Shown one piece after another: positions 1 through 7,715 of a stretch of 17,979 nucleotides of DNA. The notes beneath the pieces were generated by a model. It saw only the letters and a list, made by a program, of their open reading frames with translations, was not told where the DNA came from and searched no databases. The stretch is from DATCLS01 sp035265325 (GTDB taxonomy: Bacteria > Actinomycetota > Acidimicrobiia > Acidimicrobiales > VFJN01). A program made the position numbers and the translations under genes. The first letter of the stretch is position 1. Each line of letters begins with the position of its first letter. The stretch is taken from contig DATFOS010000199.1 in NCBI GenBank assembly GCA_035265325.1, positions 1 through 17,979 on the forward strand, read 5' to 3'.

Positions 1-461
1 GAGGGGAACCGGGCCCGCCGGCGGCGGGCGCTCTCGGCCAGCGGGTTGGAGACGCGGTCGCCGCCGCCCTCGGGCCGGGGGAACACGATCGGCTCGTAGA
101 CCCACAGGCGGGCGAAGGTCCCGGGACGGAGCTGCTCGGCCATGAGCAGGGCCGCCCCGCCCATCGAATGGCCGACGGCGAGGCCGCCCCGCAGGCCCAG
201 GTGGTCGGACACGGCCAGGACGTCGTCGCGGGCACCCCGCCAGTCCATGTCGCCGTCGGGCGGCGGCGGCGTGTCGCCGTGGCCCCGCAGGTCGGGGGCC
301 CAGCAGTGGGCGACGCCCTGCAGCTCCTCCGCGACCGGCCCCCACATGAGGGCGTGGAAGCCGGTGGGGTGGCACAGCAGCACGTCGGGCCCGTCGCCGC
401 CGAGGTCGTGCAGCGTCACGGTGACGCCGCCGGTGGAGGGGACGAGGACGGGCTCGGGCAC
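1..461 (-). CDS. alpha/beta hydrolase, N-terminal part (cut by left edge)
   Basis: Reading leftward from a GTG at 461, 153 residues are visible before the window ends. The frame shows a short beta-rich start, an oxyanion-hole type HPTGF motif at residues 31-35, an LRGHG motif, and a nucleophile elbow GHSMGG at residues 97-102 with the presumed catalytic Ser99. This is the standard arrangement of the alpha/beta hydrolase fold (esterases, lactonases, haloalkane dehalogenase relatives). The acid and histidine of the triad would lie beyond the edge. GTG 461 is the only usable start, since an in-frame TGA lies four codons upstream (471-473). It is divergent from the SnoaL-like gene, with 80 bp between the starts. 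Fold assignment is firm; substrate is unknown. Confidence 0.85.
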   Translation of the reverse strand, partial: MPEPVLVPSTGGVTVTLHDLGGDGPDVLLCHPTGFHALMWGPVAEELQGVAHCWAPDLRGHGDTPPPPDGDMDWRGARDDVLAVSDHLGLRGGLAVGHSMGGAALLMAEQLRPGTFARLWVYEPIVFPRPEGGGDRVSNPLAESARRRRARFP

Positions 462-529
462 GCCCCATCGTCACATCCCGGGCGGACGCGGCACCACCCG
501 AGGCGGACGGGGCGCCGGGTGCCGCCGGA

Positions 530-535
530 TAGGGT
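530..535 (+). promoter_or_regulatory. candidate -10 box TAGGGT for the SnoaL-like gene
   Basis: TAGGGT fits TANNNT and is followed by six bases and then the GTG at 542, so the transcript could begin at or next to the start codon. The AGGG inside the box could instead act as a weak ribosome binding site. No convincing -35 is seen. Confidence 0.4.
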
Positions 536-541
536 CCCGGC

Positions 542-937
542 GTGAACCAGGTCGACGTGGACGCCGTGCTGGCGGCCAACCGCGCCTTCTACGAGGCCTT
601 CGAGCGGCGCGACCTCGACGCGATGTCCGACCTGTGGGAGCACGGCGACGACGTGGTCTGTACGCACCCCGGCTGGCGGGTGCTGCGGGGCTGGGGCGCC
701 GTCGCCGGGTCGTGGTTCGCCCTGTTCGGCAGCGGGGCGCCGCTGCAGTTCATCCTCCTCGGCGAGCAGGCCCACGTCGACGGCGACGTGGCCTGGGTGA
801 CGGTCGAGGAGAACCTCATCGGCGACGGGGGCGGCGGCTCGACCGTGTCGGCGCTCAACCTGTTCCGCCGACGCGAGGGCGTGTGGCGCATGGTCGCCCA
901 TCATGGCTCGCCGGTCGCCCCGCACGGCCCCGGCTGA
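542..937 (+). CDS. SnoaL-like / NTF2-fold protein
   Basis: 131 residues with the look of the NTF2-like superfamily (SnoaL-like or DUF4440 group). An N-terminal helix carries ANRAFYEAFERRDLDAM, followed by LWEHGDDVVCTHPGW, a WGAV helix, and C-terminal beta strands ending FRRREGVWRMVAHHGS. These are small cone-shaped, usually cytoplasmic proteins that act as isomerases, cyclases, or ligand-binding subunits. The segment with HP-GW and the terminal HHGS is typical of the DUF4440-like subgroup. The start is GTG 542, from the reading frame and the upstream TAGGGT. It is a single-gene unit divergent from the hydrolase. No catalytic role can be assigned from sequence alone. Confidence 0.85.
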   Translation: MNQVDVDAVLAANRAFYEAFERRDLDAMSDLWEHGDDVVCTHPGWRVLRGWGAVAGSWFALFGSGAPLQFILLGEQAHVDGDVAWVTVEENLIGDGGGGSTVSALNLFRRREGVWRMVAHHGSPVAPHGPG

Positions 938-1019
938 ACCGCGTTCGCTCGAGCGCACGGTCCTTGCCCTGCTGGCCGAGTGCCCGCACGAGTCCCACGC
1001 GGAGCCGGCCGCGGACTGA
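903..1019 (+). CDS. possible 38-residue small ORF (doubtful)
   Basis: An ATG at 903, inside the end of the SnoaL-like gene but in another frame, opens 38 codons ending in TGA at 1017-1019. The second half reads LERTVLALLAECPHE and has mostly G/C third positions. There is no ribosome binding site and no recognised family. In DNA this GC-rich such frames arise by chance, so I list it only because it covers most of the 112-bp gap between two genes. Confidence 0.15.
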   Translation: MARRSPRTAPAEPRSLERTVLALLAECPHESHAEPAAD

Positions 1020-1049
1020 CGGGGCCCGCTCCCGACGGCGACGGAGGGC

Positions 1050-1943
1050 TCAGCCGAGGGCCTCGAGGCCCAGCATGAGCTCCTCGGTGAGGTTGGCCGG
1101 GACCTTGTAGCCGTCCTTGTTGCGGATGGCCTCGAAGTTGTCGCGCACCGACTCGGCCGTCAGCTTGGGGTCGGTGAATCCCGGCGTGACGCCGATGAAC
1201 ACCCGGGCCACGCGCCCGCCGCCGACCGAGTACACCTCGCCGGTCACCGGAACGTCCTCGTGGGCCAGCCACACGACGAGCGGGGTGACGGTCTCGGGCA
1301 TCAGCTTGTCGGCCAGGGCGCCCAGCAGGTCCTCGGTCATGCGCGTCTTGGCCACAGGGGCGATGGCGTTGGCCTTGATGTTGTTCTTGGCGCCCTCGAC
1401 GGCGAGGACCCGGGTGAAGCCGACCAGGCCCATCTTCGCGGCGCCGTAGTTGGTCTGGCCGAAGTTGCCGAAGATGCCGGCGGCCGAGCTGGTGTTGACG
1501 ATGCGGCCGTAGTTCTGCGCCCGGAAGTGTTCCCAGGCCGGCTGGGTCACGTAGAACGAACCCTTGAGGTGGACGTCGAGGACCGGCTCGAGCTTGTCCC
1601 TGTCCATGTTCTTGAACGACGCGTCGCGCAGGATGCCGGCGTTGTTCACGATGATGTGGACGCCGCCGAAGGAGTCGAGGGCAATCTGGACGATTGCCTT
1701 GCCGCCCTCGGGGGTGGCGACCGAGTCGTAGTTGGCCACGGCCTCGCCGCCGGCCGCCTTGATCTCGTCGACGACGGCCTGCGCCGCCGTCGTGCCGCCG
1801 CCCGTGCCGTCGACGGACCCGCCGAGGTCGTTGACCACCACCAGCGCGCCACGGCGCGCCAGCTCGAGCGCATGCGACCGGCCCAGGCCGCCGCCGGCGC
1901 CCGTGACGATCGCGACCTTGCCGTCGAATCCCAGATCAGCCAT
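1050..1943 (-). CDS. SDR-family 3-hydroxyacyl-CoA dehydrogenase-like oxidoreductase
   Basis: 297 residues, classical short-chain dehydrogenase. The nucleotide-binding TGAGGGLG is at 14-21, followed by VVVNDLGG (36-42), where Asp39 suggests NAD(H) preference. NNAG is at 100-103, the active-site serine lies in NTSSAAG (150-156), and YGAAK gives Tyr166 and Lys170. The NDLGGS segment and the about 50-residue C-terminal extension after the core match the (3R)-hydroxyacyl-CoA dehydrogenase domain of peroxisomal multifunctional enzyme type 2 and its actinobacterial stand-alone relatives, used in beta-oxidation of fatty acids or sterol side chains. It starts at ATG 1943 with TACGCT seven bases upstream and no Shine-Dalgarno. 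It lies 86 bp downstream of the oxidase gene on the same strand but probably has its own promoter. Family is firm; physiological substrate is inferred. Confidence 0.92.
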   Translation of the reverse strand: MADLGFDGKVAIVTGAGGGLGRSHALELARRGALVVVNDLGGSVDGTGGGTTAAQAVVDEIKAAGGEAVANYDSVATPEGGKAIVQIALDSFGGVHIIVNNAGILRDASFKNMDRDKLEPVLDVHLKGSFYVTQPAWEHFRAQNYGRIVNTSSAAGIFGNFGQTNYGAAKMGLVGFTRVLAVEGAKNNIKANAIAPVAKTRMTEDLLGALADKLMPETVTPLVVWLAHEDVPVTGEVYSVGGGRVARVFIGVTPGFTDPKLTAESVRDNFEAIRNKDGYKVPANLTEELMLGLEALG

Positions 1944-1950
1944 GACGCGG

Positions 1951-1956
1951 AGCGTA
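1951..1956 (-). promoter_or_regulatory. candidate -10 box TACGCT, leaderless SDR gene
   Basis: On the minus strand TACGCT is followed by seven bases (CCGCGTC) and then the ATG at 1943. The same hexamer and spacing recur in front of the histidine kinase gene. No Shine-Dalgarno is present, which supports a leaderless transcript. No clear -35 is seen. Confidence 0.5.
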
Positions 1957-2029
1957 GAGGCCGACCGCGCGGCCCTCCGAATTGGCTCGCGGCGGCGCTG
2001 TCATGGCAGGTGTCACGACGACCCGGCCG

Positions 2030-3637
2030 TCACGAGACCGAGAAGTTCGCCATCATCGCCATGTCCTCGTGCTCGAGGTTGTGGCAGTGGAACACGTACC
2101 GGCCGGCGTGGTCGGTGAAGCGGACGGCGACCTCACACGTCTCGCCCGGCAGCAGGTCGACCGTGTCCTTCCAGCCGTGGTCGCCGGGCCCAGGATCGCG
2201 GCCGTTGCGGGCCAGCACCTGGAAGTGGTCCAGGTGGACGTGGACCGGGTGGTGGAGGTCGGTGAGGAACCGCCACACCTCGACGTCCCCCAGCCGCGGC
2301 GTGGCGTGGTCGTGGTCGGGGCTGAACGGCCGGCCGGACACCATCCAGCGGTGGGGGCCGAGTCCGGTGTCGTCGGCGCCGACCCCGGACTCGGCCCCCG
2401 GATCGCGCTGGAGCTGGAAGGCGAACGTGCGGGTCGTGACCGCCTCGGTCGGGTCGAGGCGCTCGACCTCGCCCAGGCGCTCGGGAACGGCGGCGTCGTC
2501 CAGCCCGTCCCGCACCACGTCGAAGGCCATGACCCGGGCGGTCGAGCCGCGCCCGAGGCGGTTGGCGAGGACGACCCGCGTGCCGGTGGGGACGGCGGCG
2601 AAGTCCACGACCACGTCCGCCCGTTCGGCCGGGGCCAGCGTGACGGTCGCCCGCCGGCGGGGCGCCTCTAGCAGGCCGCCGTCGGTCCCGACCTGGCTGA
2701 ACGCCAAGGGCCGGGTCCCCGCGTCGCCGTCCGCCTCGAGCGCCAGCTCGTAGCGGCGGGCGTTCGACGCGTTGAGCAGGCGGAGCCGGTAGGTGGTCCG
2801 GGCGACCTCGTGCCCGGGCCACGGGGCGCCGTTGACCAGCACCACGTCACCCAGTACGCCGGCCATGAACCGCTCCTCGACGCCCGGCGGGCGCTCGTCC
2901 GGGGACAGCGCCGGGTAGAGGAACGCGCCGTCGCCGTCGAAGGCCCGGTCGGCGATCATCAGCGGCAGCTCGCGCTCGTCGCCGGGGAGGCCGAGGGCGT
3001 CGTCCTCGTCGTCGCCCACCAGGAAGAAGCCGGCGAGGCCCCGGTACACGTGGGGCCCGGTGACGTCCATGGCGTGGTCGTGGTACCAGAGCGTCGCCGC
3101 CCGCTGGTCGAGGGGGTAGCGGTGGTCGCGCCGGCCGGTGACGACCTCGCCGCCGTGGTCGCGGTGCTCGCCGTGGCCGGCGCGACCGGCCCGGGCGCCG
3201 GCGGGGAGCACCAGGTCGGTGGGGTACCCGTCGCTGTCGGCCGGGGTGTGGCCGCCGTGGAGGTGGACGGCGGTCGGCACGGCCAGCTCGTTGCGGAACC
3301 GGACCTCGACCGGCCGGCCCCGCCGCGCCCGGATCGTCGGGCCCGGGAACGTGCCGTCGTAGCCCCAGACGCGCGTGGTCGTGCCGGGGAGGATCTCGGC
3401 GTCGGCCTCGCGCTGGACGATCTCGTAGCGGTCGACGTCCCCGGTGCTCTCGGCCGGGCGGGCCACGGCGGGGACGGGCAGCGGCACGGCGAAGGGCCGG
3501 GGGAGCGGCCGGCCGCTGCGTAGGAGGCTCCCGGTCTGGGGCCGGGGCCCGAGGTCGACGAGGTGCAGCCCGGCGGTGGCCCCGACCAGCCCGAGGCCCC
3601 CGGCCAGCCGGAGGAACGACCGGCGGGAGACGCTCAT
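2030..3637 (-). CDS. Tat-exported multicopper oxidase (CotA/laccase-like)
   Basis: 535 residues. The N terminus MSVSRRSFLRLAGG is a twin-arginine signal, so the folded, copper-loaded enzyme would be exported. All four copper-binding blocks are visible: HLHGG (H125, H127), WYHDH (H186, H188), HPVHVH (H463, H466, H468) and HCHNLEHEDMAM with the type-1 ligands Cys518 and His523 and axial Met528. This is a three-cupredoxin oxidase of the CotA, phenoxazinone synthase and bilirubin oxidase type, which oxidises phenols or metals and reduces oxygen to water. An unusual His/Gly/Arg-rich insert lies at about 149-175, between the first two copper blocks. The ATG at 3637 overlaps the TGA of the upstream membrane protein (ATGA), so it is the third gene of the MMPL operon. 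The frame stays open further upstream, but the Tat motif fixes the start. Substrate is unknown. Confidence 0.93.
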   Translation of the reverse strand: MSVSRRSFLRLAGGLGLVGATAGLHLVDLGPRPQTGSLLRSGRPLPRPFAVPLPVPAVARPAESTGDVDRYEIVQREADAEILPGTTTRVWGYDGTFPGPTIRARRGRPVEVRFRNELAVPTAVHLHGGHTPADSDGYPTDLVLPAGARAGRAGHGEHRDHGGEVVTGRRDHRYPLDQRAATLWYHDHAMDVTGPHVYRGLAGFFLVGDDEDDALGLPGDERELPLMIADRAFDGDGAFLYPALSPDERPPGVEERFMAGVLGDVVLVNGAPWPGHEVARTTYRLRLLNASNARRYELALEADGDAGTRPLAFSQVGTDGGLLEAPRRRATVTLAPAERADVVVDFAAVPTGTRVVLANRLGRGSTARVMAFDVVRDGLDDAAVPERLGEVERLDPTEAVTTRTFAFQLQRDPGAESGVGADDTGLGPHRWMVSGRPFSPDHDHATPRLGDVEVWRFLTDLHHPVHVHLDHFQVLARNGRDPGPGDHGWKDTVDLLPGETCEVAVRFTDHAGRYVFHCHNLEHEDMAMMANFSVS

Positions 3638-4038
3638 CGCGCCCGCACCGCCGGGGGCGCCGGCGCCGGCCGGGGGCGCCAGGCCTGGTAGGCGAGGGCG
3701 AGCCCGCCCGCCGCCAGTGTCACGCCCATGGGCACGTGGAGGCCGAGGTTGCGGCTGTAGCCGGCGCCGACCTGCACGCCCGTGGCGACGAACAGCATCC
3801 CGCTCGCCACCACCACGCCGCCCGGCAACCCGCCGGGCCGCCAGGCCAGCACCGAGGCGCCGGCCAGGAACAGGGCCGTCCCGGCGGCCAGCCCGCCGAC
3901 GAGGGCGTGGTCGGCGAGGCGGTCGAAGTCCCCGCCGAGGAACAGCCCCATGAGCGTCGGCTGGGCGTACAGCATCAGCACGTACACCGAGCTCAGGACC
4001 TGGAACGGCAGGCGGGCGACCCGCTGGCCGGCCGTCAC
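3634..4038 (-). CDS. four-helix integral membrane protein, unknown function
   Basis: 134 residues, not recognised. Four hydrophobic segments lie at about 13-35, 44-66, 73-92 and 101-119, with a short Pro/Ala/Arg-rich tail. His44 (DHALVGG) and His101 (LHVPMGV) sit at the beginning of helices 2 and 4 and the surrounding sequences resemble each other, suggesting an internal duplication. The start is taken as GTG 4038, because its GTGA overlaps the TGA of the MMPL gene and the frame upstream is antisense-like proline/arginine sequence. Its own stop overlaps the oxidase start. It is therefore translationally coupled on both sides and probably works with one or both partners. A heme-binding or accessory role is a guess. 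Confidence 0.8.
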   Translation of the reverse strand: MTAGQRVARLPFQVLSSVYVLMLYAQPTLMGLFLGGDFDRLADHALVGGLAAGTALFLAGASVLAWRPGGLPGGVVVASGMLFVATGVQVGAGYSRNLGLHVPMGVTLAAGGLALAYQAWRPRPAPAPPAVRAR

Positions 4039-6227
4039 CGGCGGGCCTCCACCCGTGCGGGCGTCGGGGCCGGGGCCGACGCCGGCGGCGGCGGTGCGCC
4101 CTCGACCTGGACGGTGGGCAGGATGCGGTCGAGCCAGCGCGGGATCCACCAGTTCCGGTCGCCCAGCAACTCCATCGTCGCCGGGACCAGGACGAGCCGC
4201 ACCACCGTGGCGTCGAGGAAGACCGCCACGGCCAGCCCAAGGCCGAACAGCTGGAGCGCCCGGTCAGCCGACAGCACGAAGCCGCCGAAGACCACGACCA
4301 TGATCGCCGCCGCCGCCGTGATGACCCGGGCCGTGCCGGCCAGGCCGTGGGCGACGGCCGTGGCGTTGTCGTGCGTGCGGTCGTAGTCCTCCCGGATGCG
4401 GGACAGGAGGAACACCTCGTAGTCCATCGACAGGCCGAAGACGACGGCGAACAGCATCATCGGCGCCCAGGCCTCGACGGGGCCGGGCTCGCCGGCGCCG
4501 ATGAGGGAGGCGCCCCAGCCCCACTGGAACACCATGACGATCACGCCGTAGGCGGCGCCGATCGACAGCAGGTTCATGACCACGGCCTTGAGCGGGACCA
4601 GCACGCTGCGGAACACGACCAGCAGGAGCAGGAACGACAGGCCGAGGACCACGGCCATGAAGACGGGCAGGCGGGAGCCGGTGAAGTCGGCGAAGTCGAC
4701 GACGGCCGCCTGCGCCCCGCCGACGTGGACCTCCAGCGCGGTGTCGCCCGCGGCCGCCGGCACGACGTCGTCGCGGAGGCGGTGGACCAACTCGGTGGTG
4801 GCCTCGTCCTGCGGTCCCGACCCGGGGAAGACCTGTGCCAGCGCCACGTCGCCCGACTCCCCGGGGATGGCCGGCGTCGCCCCGGCCACGTTGCCCACCT
4901 CGGGCAGGCCCGCCAGCAGGTCGTCGAAGGCGGCGGCCGACGCCGCGTCCGGGACCGAGGCCGCCAGGATCAGCGGCCCGTTGGCGCCCGGCCCGAAGCC
5001 CTCCGCCAGCAGGTCGTAGGCCTGGCGGGTGGTGTCCGCCTCGGGGCGGTTGCTCGCGTCGCCGAAGCCGAGTCGCATGGCGAACGTGGGCAGGGCCAGG
5101 GCGGCGAGCAGGACGAAGCCCACTACGGCGGGGACGAGCGGGCGGCGCTGCAGGGTGCGGCTCCAGCGCCCCCAGAACCCGCCGCCGGCGCCAGCCGCGG
5201 CGGCGCCCGACCGGCGCCGGTGCGGGAGGCCCAGCCGGTCGATCGTGTGGCCGACGAATCCGAGCACTGCCGGCAGCAGCGTGACCGAGGCCAGCATGGT
5301 CGCGGCGACCCCGCTGGCGGCGGCGATGCCGAGCGCCCGGTTCACGTCGAGGCCCACGACCAGCAGGCCGAGCACCGAGATGATCACGGTCGTGCCGGCG
5401 AAGAGGACGGCCCGGCCGGCCGTGTCGATCGCCAGCTCGATGGCGTCGGCGGGCGTGCGTCCCTCGGCCAGCGACTCGCGGTACCGGGTGACGATGAACA
5501 GGGCGTAGTCGATGCCCACGCCGATGCCGAGCATCAGCACCAGCTGGAGCGTGAAGCTGGGCATCGTCACGAGGTTGGCGAGCAGGCCGACCACGGCCGT
5601 GCCGGTGCCGATGCCGAACAGGGCGACGGCGATCGGCAGGCCCATGGCGAGCACCGAGCCGAACGCCACCAGCAGGATGACCACGGCGGCGAGGAGCCCC
5701 AGCGCCTCGCCGCCGCCCTCGGGCTCCGCCGCGAAGCGGTCGCCGCCCAGCTCCAGCCGCCCGCCGGGCACGTCGGTGCCCGCGACCAGCGACTCGATGC
5801 TGTCGACGGCGTCGGCGTAGGCGTCGTCGCTACGGTCGGCCAGGGACAGGTCGGCGAACGCGATCGTGCCGTCGTCGCTCACCTGGAACTGGCCCCCGGG
5901 GTCGTAGGGGCCGGTGACGGTGACGTCGGGGACGTCCTCCTCGATGGTGGCGAGCAGGCCGGTGACGGCCTCCTCGACGGCCGGGTCGTCGACGCCGCCC
6001 TCGGCCTGGACGACGAGCTGGCCCTGGAACCCGGCGCGCGTGCCGAAGCCGCCCGCCTCCAGCAGGTCGACGGCGGCCTGGCTCTCGGAGCCCGGCAGCT
6101 CGAACTCGTCCTCGAACGTGCCGCCCGCCGCGCCGGACAGGGCGGTCAGCCCCAGAAGGGCGACGACCCAGGCCAGCACGACGAGGCGGCGGTGGGCGGT
6201 GCAGGTACGGGCGAGGGAGCGCAACAC
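4035..6227 (-). CDS. MMPL-family RND transporter
   Basis: 730 residues, a normal short-MMPL length. TM1 is at about 13-31, followed by an extracytoplasmic domain to about 173, a first bundle of helices (about 176-325), a second extracytoplasmic domain (about 385-515) and a second bundle (about 520-690). The duplicated proton-relay helices are clear: GIGVGIDYALF (Asp240-Tyr241) and FGLSMDYEVF (Asp602-Tyr603), equivalent to the Asp-Tyr pairs of MmpL3. The tail after 708 is Pro/Ala-rich. Such proteins export lipids or hydrophobic metabolites using the proton gradient. The start is GTG 6227, preceded by GGAGG eight bases upstream. It is the first gene of the operon with the four-helix protein and the oxidase, and divergent from a two-component system. 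The exported substrate is unknown. Confidence 0.93.
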   Translation of the reverse strand: MLRSLARTCTAHRRLVVLAWVVALLGLTALSGAAGGTFEDEFELPGSESQAAVDLLEAGGFGTRAGFQGQLVVQAEGGVDDPAVEEAVTGLLATIEEDVPDVTVTGPYDPGGQFQVSDDGTIAFADLSLADRSDDAYADAVDSIESLVAGTDVPGGRLELGGDRFAAEPEGGGEALGLLAAVVILLVAFGSVLAMGLPIAVALFGIGTGTAVVGLLANLVTMPSFTLQLVLMLGIGVGIDYALFIVTRYRESLAEGRTPADAIELAIDTAGRAVLFAGTTVIISVLGLLVVGLDVNRALGIAAASGVAATMLASVTLLPAVLGFVGHTIDRLGLPHRRRSGAAAAGAGGGFWGRWSRTLQRRPLVPAVVGFVLLAALALPTFAMRLGFGDASNRPEADTTRQAYDLLAEGFGPGANGPLILAASVPDAASAAAFDDLLAGLPEVGNVAGATPAIPGESGDVALAQVFPGSGPQDEATTELVHRLRDDVVPAAAGDTALEVHVGGAQAAVVDFADFTGSRLPVFMAVVLGLSFLLLLVVFRSVLVPLKAVVMNLLSIGAAYGVIVMVFQWGWGASLIGAGEPGPVEAWAPMMLFAVVFGLSMDYEVFLLSRIREDYDRTHDNATAVAHGLAGTARVITAAAAIMVVVFGGFVLSADRALQLFGLGLAVAVFLDATVVRLVLVPATMELLGDRNWWIPRWLDRILPTVQVEGAPPPPASAPAPTPARVEARR

Positions 6228-6404
6228 GGCTCGGCCTCCGAATCGCAGGGACGGAACGGACCGGGACGACGCTGACGGGCCCGTCCGCCGGCCGCATCCG
6301 TCGCGGCGCGCCGGGCGCGTACGCGCCTCGACGTACGCGGCGGGGCCCGGCCTGCGCGTCCGGGCGGATGCCCCCGCCCGGAGAGCGTCCCTACGCTGGG
6401 GGGC
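6228..6404. promoter_or_regulatory. divergent control region between MMPL operon and two-component system
   Basis: 177 bp separate the two divergent starts. It holds two perfect palindromes: GACGGGCCCGTC at 6274-6285 and GGCGCGTACGCGCC at 6314-6327. The core CGTACGCG of the second (6318-6325) recurs directly at 6332-6339, 14 bp further on. NarL-family regulators bind paired heptamer-like half sites as dimers, so these are candidate operators for the neighbouring response regulator. No clear -10 for the MMPL gene is visible. Confidence 0.4.
6392..6397 (+). promoter_or_regulatory. candidate -10 box TACGCT, leaderless kinase gene
   Basis: TACGCT is followed by seven bases and then the ATG at 6405, so transcription would start at the first base of the start codon. 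The hexamer is identical to that upstream of the SDR gene at 1951-1956. No good -35 is seen. Confidence 0.5.
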
Positions 6405-7715
6405 ATGGTCCCCGCCGCTGCCGCCACCCGCGCCGCCGGTCGCGCCGCGTGGCCTGCCCGGCTGGCGGGCCTGCCCCCGCGGACGGTCGACGTCGCCCTC
6501 GGCGTGCTCGTGGCCGTCGTGGTGGGGACGTCCATCCCGACGTTCCACGACGACGGCGAGGCGACCGTCGTCGCCTACCTGTTCGCCCCGCTGTTCGGGG
6601 CGATCCTCCTGGGCCGCCGGCGCTGGCCCCGCGAGACGGCGGCCGGCACGCTCGCCCTGCTGGTGACCTACTACTCGCTGGGCTTCCCGCCCATCGGGCT
6701 GGCCGTGCCGCTCGCGGCGGCGCTCTACAGCGTCGCCCGTGCCGGCCACCTGCGCTTCGGCGTCGTCCTGGCGCTCGTGTCGTCGGCCATGGCCACGACG
6801 GCGCGCCTGCTGGAGGGCGGCGAGGACCCGGGCTTCGTCCTCGGCCCCGAGCTGGTCAGCTCGCTGCTGCTGATGCTGGCGCTCCTGGCGTTGGGCGACG
6901 CGGTCCGGTCCCGCCAGGGCTGGCATGCCGAGATCGAGCGCCGGACCGCCCTGGTGGCGGCGCAGCACGCGCGCGAGGCGACCCGGCGGGTCGAGGCCGA
7001 GCGCCTGCGCCTCGCCCGCGAGCTCCACGACGTGCTGGCCCACACGGTGTCGGTCATCGGCATCCAGGCGGACGTGGCCGCCGAGGCCCTCGCCGGCGGC
7101 GGCGACCGCGACCGGGACGCCGCCACGGCGGCGGTGTCGGCCATCCGGGGCGCGTCCCGGGACGCCCTCGGCGAGCTGCGCGCCACGCTCGCACTGCTCC
7201 GGTCCCCGGACGGAGGAGGGTCCCTCGACGGCGCGGAGTCCGACGGGGCCGCGGCGGCCGACGGCGGCGCCGACGCCGCGCCGCTGGCGCCCGTCGGCGG
7301 CCTGGGCCAGCTCGACCGGGTGGTGCGGGCGGCCGAGGACAGCGGGCTCGCCGTCGAGGTCGAGGTCAGCGGGCCGCACCGGCCCCTGCCGGTGGTGGTC
7401 GACGCCGCGGCCCACCGGATCGTCCAGGAGTCGATCACCAACGTCCTCCGCCACGCCGAGGCCACCCGGGCCCGGGTCGAGCTGGCCTACACCACCGGGG
7501 GCCTCACCGTCCGCGTGCTCGACGACGGCACCGGCGGCGTCCCCGCCGCCGGGGCGGCCGACGAGCCGGAGGGCGCCGCCGGTCCCGGCGTCGGCTACGG
7601 CCTGCGCGGGATGGCCGAGCGGGCCGCCCTGCTCGGCGGGCGCCTGCGGGCGGGGCCGCGTCCCGAGGGCGGCTTCGCCGTCGAGGCCTGGCTGCCGCTG
7701 GGGGCCGGCTCGTGA
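6405..7715 (+). CDS. DesK/NarX-type sensor histidine kinase
   Basis: 436 residues. The N-terminal half (about 27-165) is a set of hydrophobic segments forming a membrane sensor without an obvious periplasmic domain. A coiled stretch (about 168-200) leads to the HisKA_3 dimerisation motif RLARELHDVLAH, with His208 as phosphorylation site. The HATPase domain follows: N box ESITNVLRHAE with Asn346, G1-like DDGTGG at 373-378, and G2 GYGLRGM at 397-403. Two low-complexity Gly/Ala/Asp linkers (about 268-295 and 378-395) interrupt the kinase part. Its stop overlaps the GTG of the response regulator, giving a coupled pair. The signal is unknown; the likely target is the divergent MMPL-oxidase operon. 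Confidence 0.93.
   Translation: MVPAAAATRAAGRAAWPARLAGLPPRTVDVALGVLVAVVVGTSIPTFHDDGEATVVAYLFAPLFGAILLGRRRWPRETAAGTLALLVTYYSLGFPPIGLAVPLAAALYSVARAGHLRFGVVLALVSSAMATTARLLEGGEDPGFVLGPELVSSLLLMLALLALGDAVRSRQGWHAEIERRTALVAAQHAREATRRVEAERLRLARELHDVLAHTVSVIGIQADVAAEALAGGGDRDRDAATAAVSAIRGASRDALGELRATLALLRSPDGGGSLDGAESDGAAAADGGADAAPLAPVGGLGQLDRVVRAAEDSGLAVEVEVSGPHRPLPVVVDAAAHRIVQESITNVLRHAEATRARVELAYTTGGLTVRVLDDGTGGVPAAGAADEPEGAAGPGVGYGLRGMAERAALLGGRLRAGPRPEGGFAVEAWLPLGAGS

Noticed and set aside
946..955. CGCTCGAGCG palindrome between the SnoaL-like and SDR genes
   Set aside because: Only 10 bp, no loop and no extension; expected by chance in this composition, not a usable terminator.
1058..1071. GGGCCTCGAGGCCC palindrome at the end of the SDR gene
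   Set aside because: It lies inside codons for GLEALG and has no loop; probably codon-bias coincidence.
2030..4240. 736-residue version of the multicopper oxidase
   Set aside because: The upstream extension is out of frame with the four-helix and MMPL genes; the Tat signal begins exactly at ATG 3637.
4347..6275. 642-codon plus-strand frame opposite the MMPL gene
   Set aside because: It is Gly/Arg/Asp/His/Glu-rich low-complexity sequence, antisense to a gene with full family motifs; a GC-content artefact.
4035..7454. 1139-residue version of the MMPL protein
   Set aside because: The extra 409 N-terminal residues are antisense to the kinase; GTG 6227 with GGAGG upstream and TM1 directly after is the proper start.
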